Notes: generated by a model not told the origin, from the sequence alone. A stretch of 64,000 nucleotides of DNA from Flavisphingopyxis soli (GCF_007995095.1 NZ_VOPY01000001.1:149001-213000), one strand, 5' to 3'. Numbered from the stretch's first letter, positions 17,660-27,230 are shown. A program made the numbers and translations.

Positions 17660-18099
17660 TTGGCCTTGGCGGCGGCAGCATCACGCTGGCGCGAGAATTT
17701 CTCCGCCGCGTCGAGCTGTGCCTTGGCCATCGTCTCGGGATCCATCGCCTCGGTCGCAGCGCTGTCGTGATCGGCCTCGGTCGAGTCATATTCGACGCCG
17801 AGGCTGTCGGCGAGCCGCTTGTACGCCTCGCGGTTGCGGGCGTGGCGCGCGTTGGTCGCCTTGGCGCGTTCGAGCCATTCGCGGCGGATCTCCTGCTCGC
17901 TGCGATCGGTCGTCCAGTTTTCGATATAGACGATCTTGGCGGTCGTGTCGGGCTCAGGCTGCATCGCGTAGGCAAACAGGTAGATGATCACGATCGGCAG
18001 GACGATCGCCACCCCCATCGCGGGGATGCGATGCGGGCGGTCAATCTTCAGATAATTCCACAGGTCGGCAAAGCCGCCGGTGACGTCGGGCATTTTCAT
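17656..18099 (-). CDS. Conserved single-pass membrane protein, function unknown
   Basis: 147 residues. One membrane helix (about 26-46, MGVAIVLPIVIIYLFAYAM) is followed by a charged, helical, Ala-rich tail with possible coiled-coil character (EQEIRREWLERAKATNAR). No known domain is recognised. It lies between tonB and ribD and overlaps ribD in ATGA, so it is translated with the riboflavin genes. Its role is unknown; similar small membrane proteins appear next to ribD in related genomes as far as I recall. Confidence 0.75.
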   Translation of the reverse strand: MKMPDVTGGFADLWNYLKIDRPHRIPAMGVAIVLPIVIIYLFAYAMQPEPDTTAKIVYIENWTTDRSEQEIRREWLERAKATNARHARNREAYKRLADSLGVEYDSTEADHDSAATEAMDPETMAKAQLDAAEKFSRQRDAAAAKAK

Positions 18100-18150
18100 G
18101 AACCACCCGATACTATCGCTGGCGCAATTATGCGACCCGCTTTCATGCCG

Positions 18151-18864
18151 CTAGCCTGTCAGCTTGAAGGTCACGGTCATGACGTGCCAGCTTTCGAACG
18201 GCGCGCCGTCGCGCGTTGCCGGCTTGAATCGCCACGCGCGCAGCGCATGTTTGCGCGTTGCGTCGAAAAAGGCGGTGGTGCTCGAACCCGCATCGACGAC
18301 ATCGCGAACGCGGCCGTCGGGGCCGACAAGCACGCGCACCCTGGCGATACCTTCGCGTTCAAGGCGCAGCATTGCGGGTGGATAATCGGGCTGGAAGCGG
18401 TCGGCAAAGCGCGGATCGATCGACACCTGCGTCAGCACCGGCGCGACCGGCAGCTTGGTAAGCACGGGCGGGTCGAGGGTGCTCGTGTGGCCAACGGGTC
18501 CGGTCGTGAAGGGGTTGTCGGCGCCGCGATCGGTCGTCCCGATCGGCGGATTGCCGGGCAGCGGCGGCGCGAGCGGCGGACGCGGCACGACGATCGTCGT
18601 CTTGGACTGGGGCGACGCCTCGCGCGGCTGCGGCGCTGGCTTGGGCGGCGTCGGCAGCGGAATCTGTTTCACCTTGATCGGAGAGAAGGGCGTGAACCGT
18701 TCGATCATCGCCTGCGGCGCCAGCAGATAGGCGGCGAACAGCGCGCCGGTGACGCCGATCGACAGGCCGAGCGGGATCGGGCGCAGGCCCGAGCGCCGGT
18801 CGCTATAGGCATGGCGGCGAATCGGTTCGGCCCGTGGGCCAGTCGGGGAAAGTTGCGCGTTCAT
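18151..18864 (-). CDS. TonB family energy transducer
   Basis: 237 residues with one N-terminal membrane helix (about 28-46, LGLSIGVTGALFAAYLLA). A Pro/Lys-rich periplasmic linker (PLPTPPKPAPQPREAS) and a C-terminal TonB domain follow, containing YPPAMLRLEREGIARVRVLV and RKHALRAWRFKPA. It would pass proton-motive energy from ExbB/ExbD to outer-membrane receptors. The ATG at 18864 is chosen because GAGGAGG lies 7-13 bases upstream; an upstream in-frame start would add 14 unlikely residues. ExbB/ExbD are not nearby. Confidence 0.88.
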   Translation of the reverse strand: MNAQLSPTGPRAEPIRRHAYSDRRSGLRPIPLGLSIGVTGALFAAYLLAPQAMIERFTPFSPIKVKQIPLPTPPKPAPQPREASPQSKTTIVVPRPPLAPPLPGNPPIGTTDRGADNPFTTGPVGHTSTLDPPVLTKLPVAPVLTQVSIDPRFADRFQPDYPPAMLRLEREGIARVRVLVGPDGRVRDVVDAGSSTTAFFDATRKHALRAWRFKPATRDGAPFESWHVMTVTFKLTG

Positions 18865-18930
18865 CGTCGTCCCTCCTCTCAAGCGGCGGGCCGACGGGGG
18901 CTCCATCGGCCTTCACCGATTAGAAGAGTG

Positions 18931-18958
18931 ATGATATAATATAACGAGAAACTGTCAA
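18931..18958 (-). promoter_or_regulatory. Candidate sigma-70 promoter for tonB and the downstream rib genes
   Basis: On the minus strand TTGACA (18953-18958) and TATCAT (18931-18936) are 16 bases apart, in an A/T-rich patch (TTATATTATATCAT) that stands out from the GC-rich surroundings. Transcription would begin near 18924, about 60 bases before the tonB ATG. Confidence 0.6.
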
Positions 18959-19010
18959 GCGGCGAAATCTTCCCCGTTCAGGGGCTTAGCTGACTGGCGG
19001 GATCGTGCGT

Positions 19011-20363
19011 TCAGCCCTGGGCTGCGGCACGCAGCCGTTCGAGTGCGCGCGCGCTCCCGATCAGCGGCAGCAGCGCGGCCATGTCGGGGCCCGAATCGCG
19101 CCCGGTCAACGCCTGGCGCAGCGGCAGGAACAGCATCTTGCCTTTGCGATCGGTCGATTCTTTGAGCGCGCCGGTCAGCGCGTGCCACGGGTCACCCGCC
19201 CAGTCGATCGATGCGGCCTGCTCGGCGGCGGTGGCGAGATAGGCGCGCGTATCGTCGTCGAACGGCGGCGCAGCGATCGGCCCGGTGACGCACGACCAGA
19301 TATCGGCCGCTTCGTGCACCGTGTGAAGATTGGGCCGGATCGCTTCCCAGCCCGCCGCACCGATATCAACGGGCAGCCGCGCCGCGACGGCATCGTAGTC
19401 GAGACCATGGACGATCTTCTGGTTGAGCAGCTTGAGCTCGTCATCGTCGAAGCGCGCAGGCGCACGGCCGAAATTCGCGAAGTCGAACGATTCGATCAGC
19501 GGTGCGACGTCGCTCACCGGGAGCACCGGCTCGCTCGTCCCGATCCGCGCGAGCAAGGCAACGAGCGCGATCGGTTCGATCCCGAGTTCGCGGAAATGGT
19601 CGGCGCCAAGCGAGCCGAGACGCTTCGACAATTTGCCTTCGCTGCCGACGAGCAATGCTTCGTGCGCGAAAGCCGGCGGCGCCGCACCGAGCGCTTCGAA
19701 CATCTGGATCTGTGCGGCGGTGTTCGAGACGTGATCCTCGCCGCGCACGACGTGCGTCACGCGCATGTCGATGTCGTCGATCGCGCTCGGCAGCATGTAG
19801 AGCCAGCTGCCGTCGGCGCGGCGGATGACGGGATCGCTGAGCAGTTGCGGGTCGAAATGCTGGCTCCCGCGAATCAGGTCGTCCCATGCGATCGGTGCGT
19901 CGTGGTCGAGTTTGAAGCGCCAGTGCGGCGCGCGGCCGGCGGCGGCATGTGCGGCATGGTCGTCCTCGCCGAGCGCCAGCGCGCCGCGCTCATAGACCGG
20001 CGGCAGGCCGCGCCCGAGCAGCACCTTGCGGCGCAAGTCGAGCTCCTCGGGGGTTTCGTAGCAGCGATAGACGCGGCCGACCTGCTTGAGCGCCTCGAAA
20101 TGCGCCTCGTAGAGGTGCGAGCGCTCCGACTGGCGCGCTTCGCCATCGGGCGTCAGGCCGAGCCAGCCGAGATCGTGGCGGATCGCGGTGACGAACGCCT
20201 CCTCCGAGCGCGCCTGGTCGGTATCGTCGAGCCGGAGGAGGAAACGCCCGCCATGTTTGCGCGCGTACATCCAGTTGTGCAGCGCGGTGCGGATATTGCC
20301 GACGTGGAGATTGCCCGTAGGCGACGGCGCGAAGCGGGTGACGGTGTCGGAGTTTGGGGTCAT
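19011..20363 (-). CDS. gltX: Glutamyl-tRNA synthetase
   Basis: A 450-residue class I synthetase. The HIGH-like signature is in PSPTGNLHVGNIRTA and the KMSKS-like one is GKLSKRLGS. RVTHVVRGEDHVSNT and an anticodon-binding C-domain are also present. It charges tRNA-Glu; many alphaproteobacteria have two GluRS paralogs, one of which also handles tRNA-Gln for transamidation, and I cannot tell which this is. It is a single gene, separated from nadE's partner by about 50 bases. Confidence 0.95.
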   Translation of the reverse strand: MTPNSDTVTRFAPSPTGNLHVGNIRTALHNWMYARKHGGRFLLRLDDTDQARSEEAFVTAIRHDLGWLGLTPDGEARQSERSHLYEAHFEALKQVGRVYRCYETPEELDLRRKVLLGRGLPPVYERGALALGEDDHAAHAAAGRAPHWRFKLDHDAPIAWDDLIRGSQHFDPQLLSDPVIRRADGSWLYMLPSAIDDIDMRVTHVVRGEDHVSNTAAQIQMFEALGAAPPAFAHEALLVGSEGKLSKRLGSLGADHFRELGIEPIALVALLARIGTSEPVLPVSDVAPLIESFDFANFGRAPARFDDDELKLLNQKIVHGLDYDAVAARLPVDIGAAGWEAIRPNLHTVHEAADIWSCVTGPIAAPPFDDDTRAYLATAAEQAASIDWAGDPWHALTGALKESTDRKGKMLFLPLRQALTGRDSGPDMAALLPLIGSARALERLRAAAQG

Positions 20364-20416
20364 GGCAGCGCGGTTAGCGGTTTAGCGCCACGCTGTCATC
20401 GGGAGAACCCACGCTC

Positions 20417-20908
20417 TCATTGGGAAAACAATGTGACGCTGTGTCCGCCGCCCGACAGGAGCACGCCATTTTCGGGGGTGCGTCCCGCCTGCTCCACGGC
20501 GTCGAACGCCTTGCCCAGCGCGATCAGCTCGGGCGGAACCGCGACCAAGCAGACGGGCGCCGGCACGCCATCGACGGGCGAATTGAGCGGCGGCGCGCGC
20601 GTCACGCCGACCTCACCGCGTGCATAGCGATAGTTCCAGACGAAGCCCCTGCAGCGTGGTTCATAGCCGATCGTATTTTCGTCGATCGAAACGGCAATGC
20701 CGATGTTGCCCGTCAGCGAATTGCCGTCGATCCCTGCAACCCGCCATTCGCCGACCAGGCTATCGGGAGGGGGCAAGGTTTTGGCTTGTGCCTGAGGCGC
20801 CGATTCGTTCGCCGAGCGATCAACGCCTTGCGGCGCGGCGCGGTCGTCGCGCGATCCACAACCGACCAACACCAGCGCCGACAGCACGAGGAACGCGCGT
20901 GCCCTCAT
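20417..20908 (-). CDS. Lipoprotein with META/HslJ-like domain
   Basis: 163 residues. A lipoprotein signal ends LVLVGC, followed by a low-complexity stretch. A beta-rich domain then begins LVGEWRVAGIDGNSL and contains a Cys pair (EPRCRGFVWNYRYARGE and PVCLVAVPPE), as in META-type inhibitor or heat-stress domains. It probably sits in the inner leaflet of the outer membrane. The ATG overlaps the nadE stop by four bases. The domain call is by resemblance only. Confidence 0.7.
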   Translation of the reverse strand: MRARAFLVLSALVLVGCGSRDDRAAPQGVDRSANESAPQAQAKTLPPPDSLVGEWRVAGIDGNSLTGNIGIAVSIDENTIGYEPRCRGFVWNYRYARGEVGVTRAPPLNSPVDGVPAPVCLVAVPPELIALGKAFDAVEQAGRTPENGVLLSGGGHSVTLFSQ

Positions 20909-22563
20909 GCCGTGCGGAACCCATGCGTGATCGGATAGCGGCGGTCGCGGCCGAAGTTGCGGATGCCGAGCTTGACCCCCGGAGGCGCCTGGCGGCGCTT
21001 GTATTCGGCGATGTAGAGCAGGCGCTCGATCCGCGCGACGAGATCGCGATCATAGCCCAGGCCCGCAACGATATCGTCGACCGAGCGCTCCTCCTCGACC
21101 AGCGCATAGAGGATGCGGTCGAGGATTTCATAAGGCGGCAGGCTGTCGTCGTCGCGCTGGTCGGGGCGCAGTTCGGCGCTCGGCGGCTTGATGATCACGC
21201 GCTCTGGCATCACCGCGCCAGAGGGGCCGAGCCCGAGCGAGGGCCGGTTCTCATTGCGCCATTTCGACAGCAGGAAGACGGTCGTTTTATACGCATCCTT
21301 GAGGACGTTGTAGCCGCCCGCCATGTCGCCATAGATCGTCGCATAGCCGACGCTCATCTCGCTCTTGTTACCCGTCGTCAGGACCATCGGGCCGAACTTG
21401 TTGCTCAATGCCATCAGCGTGACGCCGCGAATCCGCGACTGGATGTTTTCCTCGGTACTGTCGACCTCGGCATCGGCGAAGCTGCCCGACAGCATCGTAT
21501 CGAACGCCTCGACCGCGGGGTTGATCGCTATCGTGTCGAGCCGGCAGCCGAGCAGGTCGGCGCAGCCCTTGGCATCCTCGAGGCTCTCCTGCCCGGTAAA
21601 GCGGCTCGGCAGCATGACGCACCAGACGCGCTCCGCACCAAGCGCATCGACCGCGACCGCCGCGCTCAATGCCGAATCGATCCCGCCCGACAGGCCGATC
21701 AGCACGCCGGGAAAGCTGTTGGCGTTCACATAATCGCGCAGGCCGGTGATCATCGCATTGTAGATATCGGCGGGATGTTCGTCGAATGGGCTGATCTCGC
21801 CGCCCGCGCAGGTCCAGCCGCTTTCGCCTTTCGTCCAGACGGTATCGCGCGCGACCGTCTCCCAGTCGGGCAACTGGTGCGCGAGCGCGCCGTCGCCATT
21901 GAGGACGAACGAACAGCCGTCGAAGACGATCTCGTCCTGCCCGCCGACGCGGTTCAGAAAGATCAGCGGCAGGCCGGTTTCGGCGACGCGCGCGCCCGCG
22001 ACCTGTCCGATGCGGCGGTCGTCCTTGTCGATCTCGAACGGGCTGCCGTGCGGCGCGAAGAGGATTTCGGCGCCCTGTTCGAGCAGGTGCGCGCAAACGG
22101 TCGGGAACCAGATGTCCTCGCAGATCGGGATGCCGAGGCGCACGCCTCGCAACTCAATCGGATCGGGCAGCGGGCCGGCGGCGAAGATGCGCTTTTCATC
22201 GAAGGTGCCGTAATTGGGCAGTTCGTGCTTGCGCGTCCGTCCGACGATCCGGCCGCCATCGAGTGCGGCGATGATGTTGTAGACGCGGCCCGCCTCCTCC
22301 TCGATCGTCCCGACCAGCATTGCCGGGCCGCCGTCGCCGGTTGCTGCCACGAGGCGATCGAGCTCGGCCGCGGCGCGCGCGATCAACGCGGGCTTCAGGA
22401 CGAGGTCCTCGGGCGGATAGCCGATCAGCTGCAGCTCGGGGAAGGCGACGATGTCGGCGTGCGTCGCGGCGGCGCGGGCGGCGAGCATCGCGTCGGCATT
22501 GGCAGCAAGGTCGCCGACGCGCTGAGCGCACTGGACCAGCGTGAGGGTGAGCGAGTGCGTCAT
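20905..22563 (-). CDS. nadE: Glutamine-dependent NAD+ synthase
   Basis: A 552-residue, two-domain enzyme. The N-terminal nitrilase-like glutaminase domain (about 1-250) has PELQLIGYPPEDL, RKHELPNYGTFDE and the Cys of GIPICEDIW. The C-terminal synthetase domain has the PP-loop LSGGIDSALSAAVAVD and TTGNKSEMSVGYATIYGDMAGG. It converts deamido-NAD to NAD using glutamine and ATP in the last step of NAD synthesis. It heads a two-gene unit with a lipoprotein and is divergent from prs. Confidence 0.96.
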   Translation of the reverse strand: MTHSLTLTLVQCAQRVGDLAANADAMLAARAAATHADIVAFPELQLIGYPPEDLVLKPALIARAAAELDRLVAATGDGGPAMLVGTIEEEAGRVYNIIAALDGGRIVGRTRKHELPNYGTFDEKRIFAAGPLPDPIELRGVRLGIPICEDIWFPTVCAHLLEQGAEILFAPHGSPFEIDKDDRRIGQVAGARVAETGLPLIFLNRVGGQDEIVFDGCSFVLNGDGALAHQLPDWETVARDTVWTKGESGWTCAGGEISPFDEHPADIYNAMITGLRDYVNANSFPGVLIGLSGGIDSALSAAVAVDALGAERVWCVMLPSRFTGQESLEDAKGCADLLGCRLDTIAINPAVEAFDTMLSGSFADAEVDSTEENIQSRIRGVTLMALSNKFGPMVLTTGNKSEMSVGYATIYGDMAGGYNVLKDAYKTTVFLLSKWRNENRPSLGLGPSGAVMPERVIIKPPSAELRPDQRDDDSLPPYEILDRILYALVEEERSVDDIVAGLGYDRDLVARIERLLYIAEYKRRQAPPGVKLGIRNFGRDRRYPITHGFRTA

Positions 22564-22678
22564 CGGCGATGCTCTAATCCGCGCGCACGATTACGGCAAC
22601 GCTGCGCTTGGCCAATCGTGCGCGGCCCGCTAACAGACCTTCGATCAATTTGGCCTATCGGCAGCAAAGGGCGGCATC

Positions 22679-23614
22679 ATGAAAATCCTTGCGGGCAACA
22701 GCAACCTGGCGCTGGCCCAGGCGATCTCCGACTATCTCGACATGCCGCTGACCGAGGCGAGCGTGCGGCGTTTCGCCGACGAGGAAGTGTTCGTCGAGAT
22801 CCACGAGAACGTCCGCGGCGAGGACGTTTTCGTCGTCCAGTCGACCGCCTATCCGGCGAACGACAACCTGATGGAGCTGCTGATCTGCATCGATGCGCTC
22901 AAGCGTGCATCGGCGCGGCGGATCACTGCGGTCATCCCCTATTTCGGCTATGCCCGGCAGGACCGCAAGCCCGGCCCGCGCACGCCGATATCGGCCAAGC
23001 TCGTTGCCAACATCATCACCACCGCGGGTGCCGACCGCGTCCTGTCGGTCGATCTCCACGCCGGGCAGATCCAGGGCTTTTTCGATATCCCGACCGACAA
23101 CCTTTACGGCGCGCCGGTAATGAGCGCCGATATCCAGGCACGCTTCGGCACCGAGGAGTTGATGATCGTCAGCCCCGATGTCGGCGGCGTCGTGCGCGCC
23201 CGCGCGCTCGCCAAGCGGCTCGACAACGCGCCGCTGGCGATCGTCGACAAGCGCCGCGAACGCGCCGGCGAATCGGAGGTCATGAACATCATCGGCGATG
23301 TCACCGGCCGCTTCTGCATCCTGATCGATGACATCGTCGATTCGGGCGGGACATTGTGCAACGCCGCGCAGGCATTGATGGACAAGGGTGCCAAGGGCGT
23401 CGCCGCTTATTGCACGCACGGCGTCCTGTCGGGCGGCGCGGTGGCGCGGATCAACCAGTCGGTGATGACCGAACTCGTCATCACCGATTCGATTCTCCCG
23501 ACCGACGCGGTCGAGACGTCGGACAAGGTCCGTGTCCTCACCATCGCCCCGCTATTGGGCGAAGCAATGCGCCGCATCGCCGACGAATCGAGCGTGTCGA
23601 GCCTGTTCGACTGA
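22679..23614 (+). CDS. prs: Ribose-phosphate pyrophosphokinase
   Basis: 311 residues. The N-terminal half starts [20 protein letters not shown] and contains the ATP region [13 protein letters not shown]. The catalytic flexible-loop Lys is near [10 protein letters not shown], and the PRPP-binding loop is [15 protein letters not shown]. It makes PRPP from ribose 5-phosphate for nucleotide, His, Trp and NAD synthesis. NAD synthase (nadE) lies divergently upstream and a HisN-like phosphatase 13 bases downstream, so this corner serves PRPP-using pathways. Confidence 0.97.
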   Translation: MKILAGNSNLALAQAISDYLDMPLTEASVRRFADEEVFVEIHENVRGEDVFVVQSTAYPANDNLMELLICIDALKRASARRITAVIPYFGYARQDRKPGPRTPISAKLVANIITTAGADRVLSVDLHAGQIQGFFDIPTDNLYGAPVMSADIQARFGTEELMIVSPDVGGVVRARALAKRLDNAPLAIVDKRRERAGESEVMNIIGDVTGRFCILIDDIVDSGGTLCNAAQALMDKGAKGVAAYCTHGVLSGGAVARINQSVMTELVITDSILPTDAVETSDKVRVLTIAPLLGEAMRRIADESSVSSLFD

Positions 23615-23627
23615 GCTCGACACAGCC

Positions 23628-24410
23628 ATGACCCCGTCCGACATCGTCCTTGCCAACCGTCTTGCCGATGCGGCGGGGGCGGCGATTCGCGATTTCTGGC
23701 GCGGCGAGATCGGGATCGAGGCCAAGCAAGACGCCTCTCCCGTCACGCTCGCCGACCGTGCCGCCGAAGAGGCGATGCGGCGGGTATTGGCGGCCGAGGC
23801 ACCGCGCGACGGGATCATCGGCGAGGAGCTCGGCAGCGAGCGCGCCGACGCATCGCGCGTCTGGGTGCTCGACCCGATCGACGGGACGACGAGTTTTGCC
23901 GCGGGACGCCCGATATTCGGCACGCTGATCGCGCTGCTCCAAGACGGCTGGCCGGTCCTGGGCGTAATCGACCAGCCGATCGCGCGCGAACGCTGGGTCG
24001 GCGTGATCGGACAGCCGACGACCTTCAACGGCACGCCCGTATCGACGCGCCCCTGCCGCGAACTGTCCGGCGCGACGCTTGCGACGACCAGCCCGAGCCT
24101 GTTCGACGACCATGATGCCGAACATTTCATGGCACTCGCCGCCAAGACCGCGCACCGCCGGATGATCTGGGGCGGCGATTGCTATAATTACGGCCTGCTG
24201 GCGAGCGGCCATGTCGATCTCGTCGTCGAAAGCGGGCTGAAACTCCACGATTTCGCCGCGCTCGTGCCCGTCGTCGAGGGTGCCGGCGGACAGATGTGCG
24301 ACTGGGCGGGCCATCCGCTGAGCGCCGACAGCACGGGCGACGTCATCGCGCTCGGCGACCCGGCACGACTCGACGATGTGCTCGAAGCGCTCGCCTGCGG
24401 GCACGGTTAG
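23628..24410 (+). CDS. hisN: Inositol-monophosphatase family, histidinol-phosphatase type
   Basis: 260 residues of the IMPase fold. The metal ligands lie in GEELGS and DPIDGTTSF, the C-terminal active site in HDFAALVPVVEGAGG. The spacing and WGGDCYNYGLLASGHVDLV resemble HisN histidinol-phosphate phosphatases more than SuhB. The ATG at 23628 is chosen because it follows the prs stop closely; the frame is open upstream inside prs. It would catalyse the second last step of histidine synthesis; inositol phosphatase activity is the alternative. Confidence 0.85.
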   Translation: MTPSDIVLANRLADAAGAAIRDFWRGEIGIEAKQDASPVTLADRAAEEAMRRVLAAEAPRDGIIGEELGSERADASRVWVLDPIDGTTSFAAGRPIFGTLIALLQDGWPVLGVIDQPIARERWVGVIGQPTTFNGTPVSTRPCRELSGATLATTSPSLFDDHDAEHFMALAAKTAHRRMIWGGDCYNYGLLASGHVDLVVESGLKLHDFAALVPVVEGAGGQMCDWAGHPLSADSTGDVIALGDPARLDDVLEALACGHG

Positions 24411-24443
24411 GCAACTCACCCCCGCCGTCTTCGTTATAGCTCC

Positions 24444-25217
24444 ATGACCAAGACCGCGATCATCACCGGCGGCGCCCAGGGCATTGGGCGCGGCACCGTA
24501 CACCATCTCCTCGAACGCGGCTGGCGCGTTGCAGCGCTCGACAAGGATGCGCAAGCGCTGGCCGAGCTCGCCGCGCTGGCTCCCGGGGAGGCCTTGCTGA
24601 CCGTGACGTGCGATGTCGGCAAGGAAGCCGCAGTCCGCGACGCATTCGGCAAAGTGGCGGCCTGGCAGGAGGCAGCGGGCGAGGATGAGGGGGTCGACCT
24701 GCTGGTCAACAATGCCGGCATCGCCGATCCCGTCTCGGGGCCGATCGAGACGCTGGCGCTCAAGGATTGGCAGGGGTGGATCGACGCCAGCCTGACCGCC
24801 GCCTTCCTCTGCACCCGCGCCGCCGTGGCAGGGCTGCGCGCGCGTCATGGCAATATCGTCAACATAGCCTCGACCCGCGCGCTGCAGTCCGAGCCCGATT
24901 GCGAGGCCTATGCCGCCGCCAAGGGCGGGCTCGTTGCGCTGACGCATGCGCTCGCGATCAGCCTGGGGCCCGACGTCCGGGTCAACGCGATCCTGCCCGG
25001 CTGGATCGAAACAGGGCCGTGGCAAAAAGCCGCCGATCGCAAGAACCCGAAGCACCGCGCGGTCGATCGCGAGCAGCATCCGGTCGGCCGAATCGGCGAA
25101 CCGCGCGATATTGCCAGTGCCATCCTGTGGCTCGCCGACGACGCGACGGGTTTCGTGACCGGACAGGCGATCGCGATCGACGGCGGCATGACCAAGAAGA
25201 TGATATATGCTGGTTGA
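24444..25217 (+). CDS. Short-chain dehydrogenase/reductase
   Basis: 257 residues of a classical SDR. The nucleotide motif TGGAQGIGRG lies near residue 8, then NNAG, a serine in NIASTRAL, and the catalytic YAAAK. The C-terminus ends with GQAIAIDGGMTKKMIY, the usual cofactor and tetramer end. The substrate is unknown; the fold fits sugar, steroid or 3-oxoacyl substrates. It follows the HisN-like gene at 33 bases but is probably unrelated in function. Confidence 0.9.
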   Translation: MTKTAIITGGAQGIGRGTVHHLLERGWRVAALDKDAQALAELAALAPGEALLTVTCDVGKEAAVRDAFGKVAAWQEAAGEDEGVDLLVNNAGIADPVSGPIETLALKDWQGWIDASLTAAFLCTRAAVAGLRARHGNIVNIASTRALQSEPDCEAYAAAKGGLVALTHALAISLGPDVRVNAILPGWIETGPWQKAADRKNPKHRAVDREQHPVGRIGEPRDIASAILWLADDATGFVTGQAIAIDGGMTKKMIYAG

Positions 25218-25478
25218 TCACGCTAGTGTGGCGCCCCGATCGACGCGATAAAGCCGAATGGATCGGCGAGCTGGTCCTGGCCGTCACCGGGAAAGACGGC
25301 CTTGAGCGTAATGTCCTTTGCGTGGTCGTCGTTTATAGCACGAGCGGAACGCTCCCGCGCGATGCTGCGCTTGCGTTTTTATACGCCCGCAGCTATGCGC
25401 GCCCCTTCCGAAAAGGCGGGCTGGCCGAAAGGGCTGCCATGTTCGTCTGAAACCGGACCTTTCAAAGGAGACCCGAAA
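25218..25478. other. Leader region of rpmI-rplT without a recognisable gene
   Basis: The 261 bases before rpmI hold no convincing gene. infC, which often precedes rpmI, is absent. The end of the region has an AAAGGAG ribosome site for rpmI and GC-rich patches able to fold (for example GGCGGGCTGGCCGAAAGGGCTGCC-like bases around 25415-25438, one of several possible helices). Autogenous L20 control of the operon is known in other bacteria, but I see no sure L20 target. Confidence 0.35.
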
Positions 25479-25682
25479 ATGCCCAAGCTGAAGACCAAGA
25501 GCGGTGTGAAGAAACGCTTCAAGTTCACCGCCACCGGCAAGGTGAAGCACGGCGTCGCTGGCAAGCGTCACCGTCTCATGAGCCACAATGCCAAGTATAT
25601 CCGCCAGAATCGCGGCACCTCACTGGTGAGCGAAAATGATGTTCCGCACGTGCGCCTGTGGGCGCCGTACGGCCTGAAGTAA
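25479..25682 (+). CDS. rpmI: 50S ribosomal protein L35
   Basis: A 67-residue, very basic protein starting MPKLKTKSGVKKRFK and containing KHGVAGKRHRL and KYIRQNRG, all typical of bL35. It has a strong AAAGGAG site ten bases upstream. It is the first gene of a two-gene operon with rplT. An upstream in-frame start exists but would add residues not seen in the family. Confidence 0.97.
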   Translation: MPKLKTKSGVKKRFKFTATGKVKHGVAGKRHRLMSHNAKYIRQNRGTSLVSENDVPHVRLWAPYGLK

Positions 25683-25693
25683 GGAGCGGATAA

Positions 25694-26056
25694 ATGGCAA
25701 GAGTTAAACGCGGCGTCACCACGCGCGCCAAGCACAAGCGCTTATTGGTTCAGGCGAAGGGCTATTATGGCCGTCGCAAGAACACGATTCGCATCGCGCG
25801 TCAGGCGGTCGAAAAGGCCGGCCAGTACGCCTATCGCGATCGCAAGGTTAAGAAGCGCAGCTTCCGCGCCTTGTGGATCCAGCGCATCAACGCCGCCGTC
25901 CGCATGGAAGGCCTGACCTATGGCCAGTTCATGCACGGGCTGAAGCTCGCGGGTGTCGAACTCGACCGCAAGGTCCTGGCCGACATGGCGATGCACGAAG
26001 CAGGCGTGTTCAAGGGCATCATCAAGCAGGCCCAGGACGCACTTCCCAAGGATTGA
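25694..26056 (+). CDS. rplT: 50S ribosomal protein L20
   Basis: A 120-residue bL20 with the typical basic N-terminal extension ([28 protein letters not shown]) and the globular C-domain ([20 protein letters not shown]). It binds 23S rRNA early in 50S assembly. It lies 11 bases after rpmI and is followed by a strong terminator. In many relatives pheST comes directly next; here two other genes intervene. Confidence 0.98.
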   Translation: MARVKRGVTTRAKHKRLLVQAKGYYGRRKNTIRIARQAVEKAGQYAYRDRKVKKRSFRALWIQRINAAVRMEGLTYGQFMHGLKLAGVELDRKVLADMAMHEAGVFKGIIKQAQDALPKD

Positions 26057-26110
26057 TGTTTAGGGATTGATCCTACGCCTCGCGCGATTGCGCGGCCGAG
26101 TGGACGAACA

Positions 26111-26143
26111 AAAGGCACCGCCCAACTTGGGTCGGTGCCTTTT
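26111..26143 (+). terminator. Rho-independent terminator of rpmI-rplT
   Basis: AAAGGCACCG (26111-26120) pairs with CGGTGCCTTT (26133-26142), with an inner CCCAA/TTGGG helix, and a T-run follows. The flanking A/T runs make it usable from both strands, so it may also end transcription of the SH3-domain gene on the minus strand. Confidence 0.85.
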
Positions 26144-26220
26144 GCCTTTCCGGCTGGCCGGCACGATCGCTTTCTCCGCGCTCGGCTGGAGCCATCGGAA
26201 CGTGTTCGTTCGAATCATGC

Positions 26221-27111
26221 CTATTGCAGGCTTTCTACCGAGACCCATCCACGCGTGCCGTAATTGTCGACTGCCTCGGCGAACAGTCCCTGACGCTGGC
26301 CGGTCATCTTAAGTTCTGTTCCCGCGCGAAGGCTACGCACCGCTGGCGCATCAGCGCGCGGTTCGGCGAGCAAGGCGGTGTCGGTCGCGACCGTGATCGT
26401 CGCGCTGGCGGCCGGAGCCGCTGCTGCCGCGGCAACCGGTACCGCGGCGGCGCGGATATTCGCCTGCTGCGCGGCGATGCCGTTGAACGCTATAATGAAC
26501 GCCTCGGTCAGCATCTTCCCGTCCTTGCTACCCGCATAGCCTGCTGCTGCCGCACCCTGTTGCCATGCGCCCGCAGTGCCGCCGAAGTTGAGCGTCGATT
26601 TCTTGACCGTGCCCGATCCCGACGCGACCGTGATGCCGGTTCCTGGCGCGATCACGCGGATGCCCGCAGCGACCGTCTTCTTCTTGCCGCCAAGCCCGCC
26701 AAAGGCACCGAGCAGCGCGCCCCCCATCGGTACCTTACTCAACAACTGTCCCGCCGCGCCCGACCTTACCAAACCTTCGGTCGCAAGACCCTTGGCCACC
26801 GACAGACCCTGATCGACTTCTTCGGCGTCGCCCGCGATGACGTTCACCAGGAACGTCGCCGGCGTCGTATCATCGGCGCGGTGCATCGTGAAACAGCGCG
26901 ATTCGGCGGCTAGCGCCGCAATCAGCTCACGCGGACTGCCGAGACCATATTTCGACCAGCCTTGCGTATCGCCCTCGACCACCGCGATCGTGCCGAGCGA
27001 TTCGCTGCAGCGCGCCAGTTCGACCGGTACGTCCTTGGCGAAAGCCGGCGACGAGACCGCGCTCGCCAGCAAGACGATGCTTGCGGTGATTGTGATGCTG
27101 CGTGACGTCAT
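26221..27111 (-). CDS. Exported protein with C-terminal SH3-like domain
   Basis: 296 residues. A signal peptide (about 1-25, ending SSPAFAKD) is followed by a central alpha/beta region with GGLGGKKKTVAAGIRVI and an Ala-rich segment. A bacterial SH3 region occupies about 235-296 (ALLAEPRADAPAVRSLRAG, then GTRGWVSVESLQ). The middle recalls CsgG-type lipoprotein-related proteins, but I cannot confirm it. It is probably periplasmic and may bind peptidoglycan. It stands alone between rplT and an AraC regulator. Confidence 0.7.
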   Translation of the reverse strand: MTSRSITITASIVLLASAVSSPAFAKDVPVELARCSESLGTIAVVEGDTQGWSKYGLGSPRELIAALAAESRCFTMHRADDTTPATFLVNVIAGDAEEVDQGLSVAKGLATEGLVRSGAAGQLLSKVPMGGALLGAFGGLGGKKKTVAAGIRVIAPGTGITVASGSGTVKKSTLNFGGTAGAWQQGAAAAGYAGSKDGKMLTEAFIIAFNGIAAQQANIRAAAVPVAAAAAAPAASATITVATDTALLAEPRADAPAVRSLRAGTELKMTGQRQGLFAEAVDNYGTRGWVSVESLQ

Positions 27112-27230
27112 GATCTACTCCCCTTGATTTGACCCGAAGGCGTTGTTGGCGCACCAAAACGAAAGCGAATTGGCGATTTGCGACATGGCCTGCCGACAGC
27201 GGGCAGAATCGGAAGGGGATCCATTCCGTG

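Noticed and set aside
15869-18900. FMN riboswitch in the rib operon
   Set aside because: No RFN-element pattern could be recognised upstream of ribD, ribE or ribBX by eye; a covariance-model search would be decisive.
20620-23331. 903-codon plus-strand frame covering nadE and the start of prs
   Set aside because: Composition is Arg/Ala/Asp-rich with no motif; the opposite strand encodes NAD synthase and another plus frame encodes Prs.
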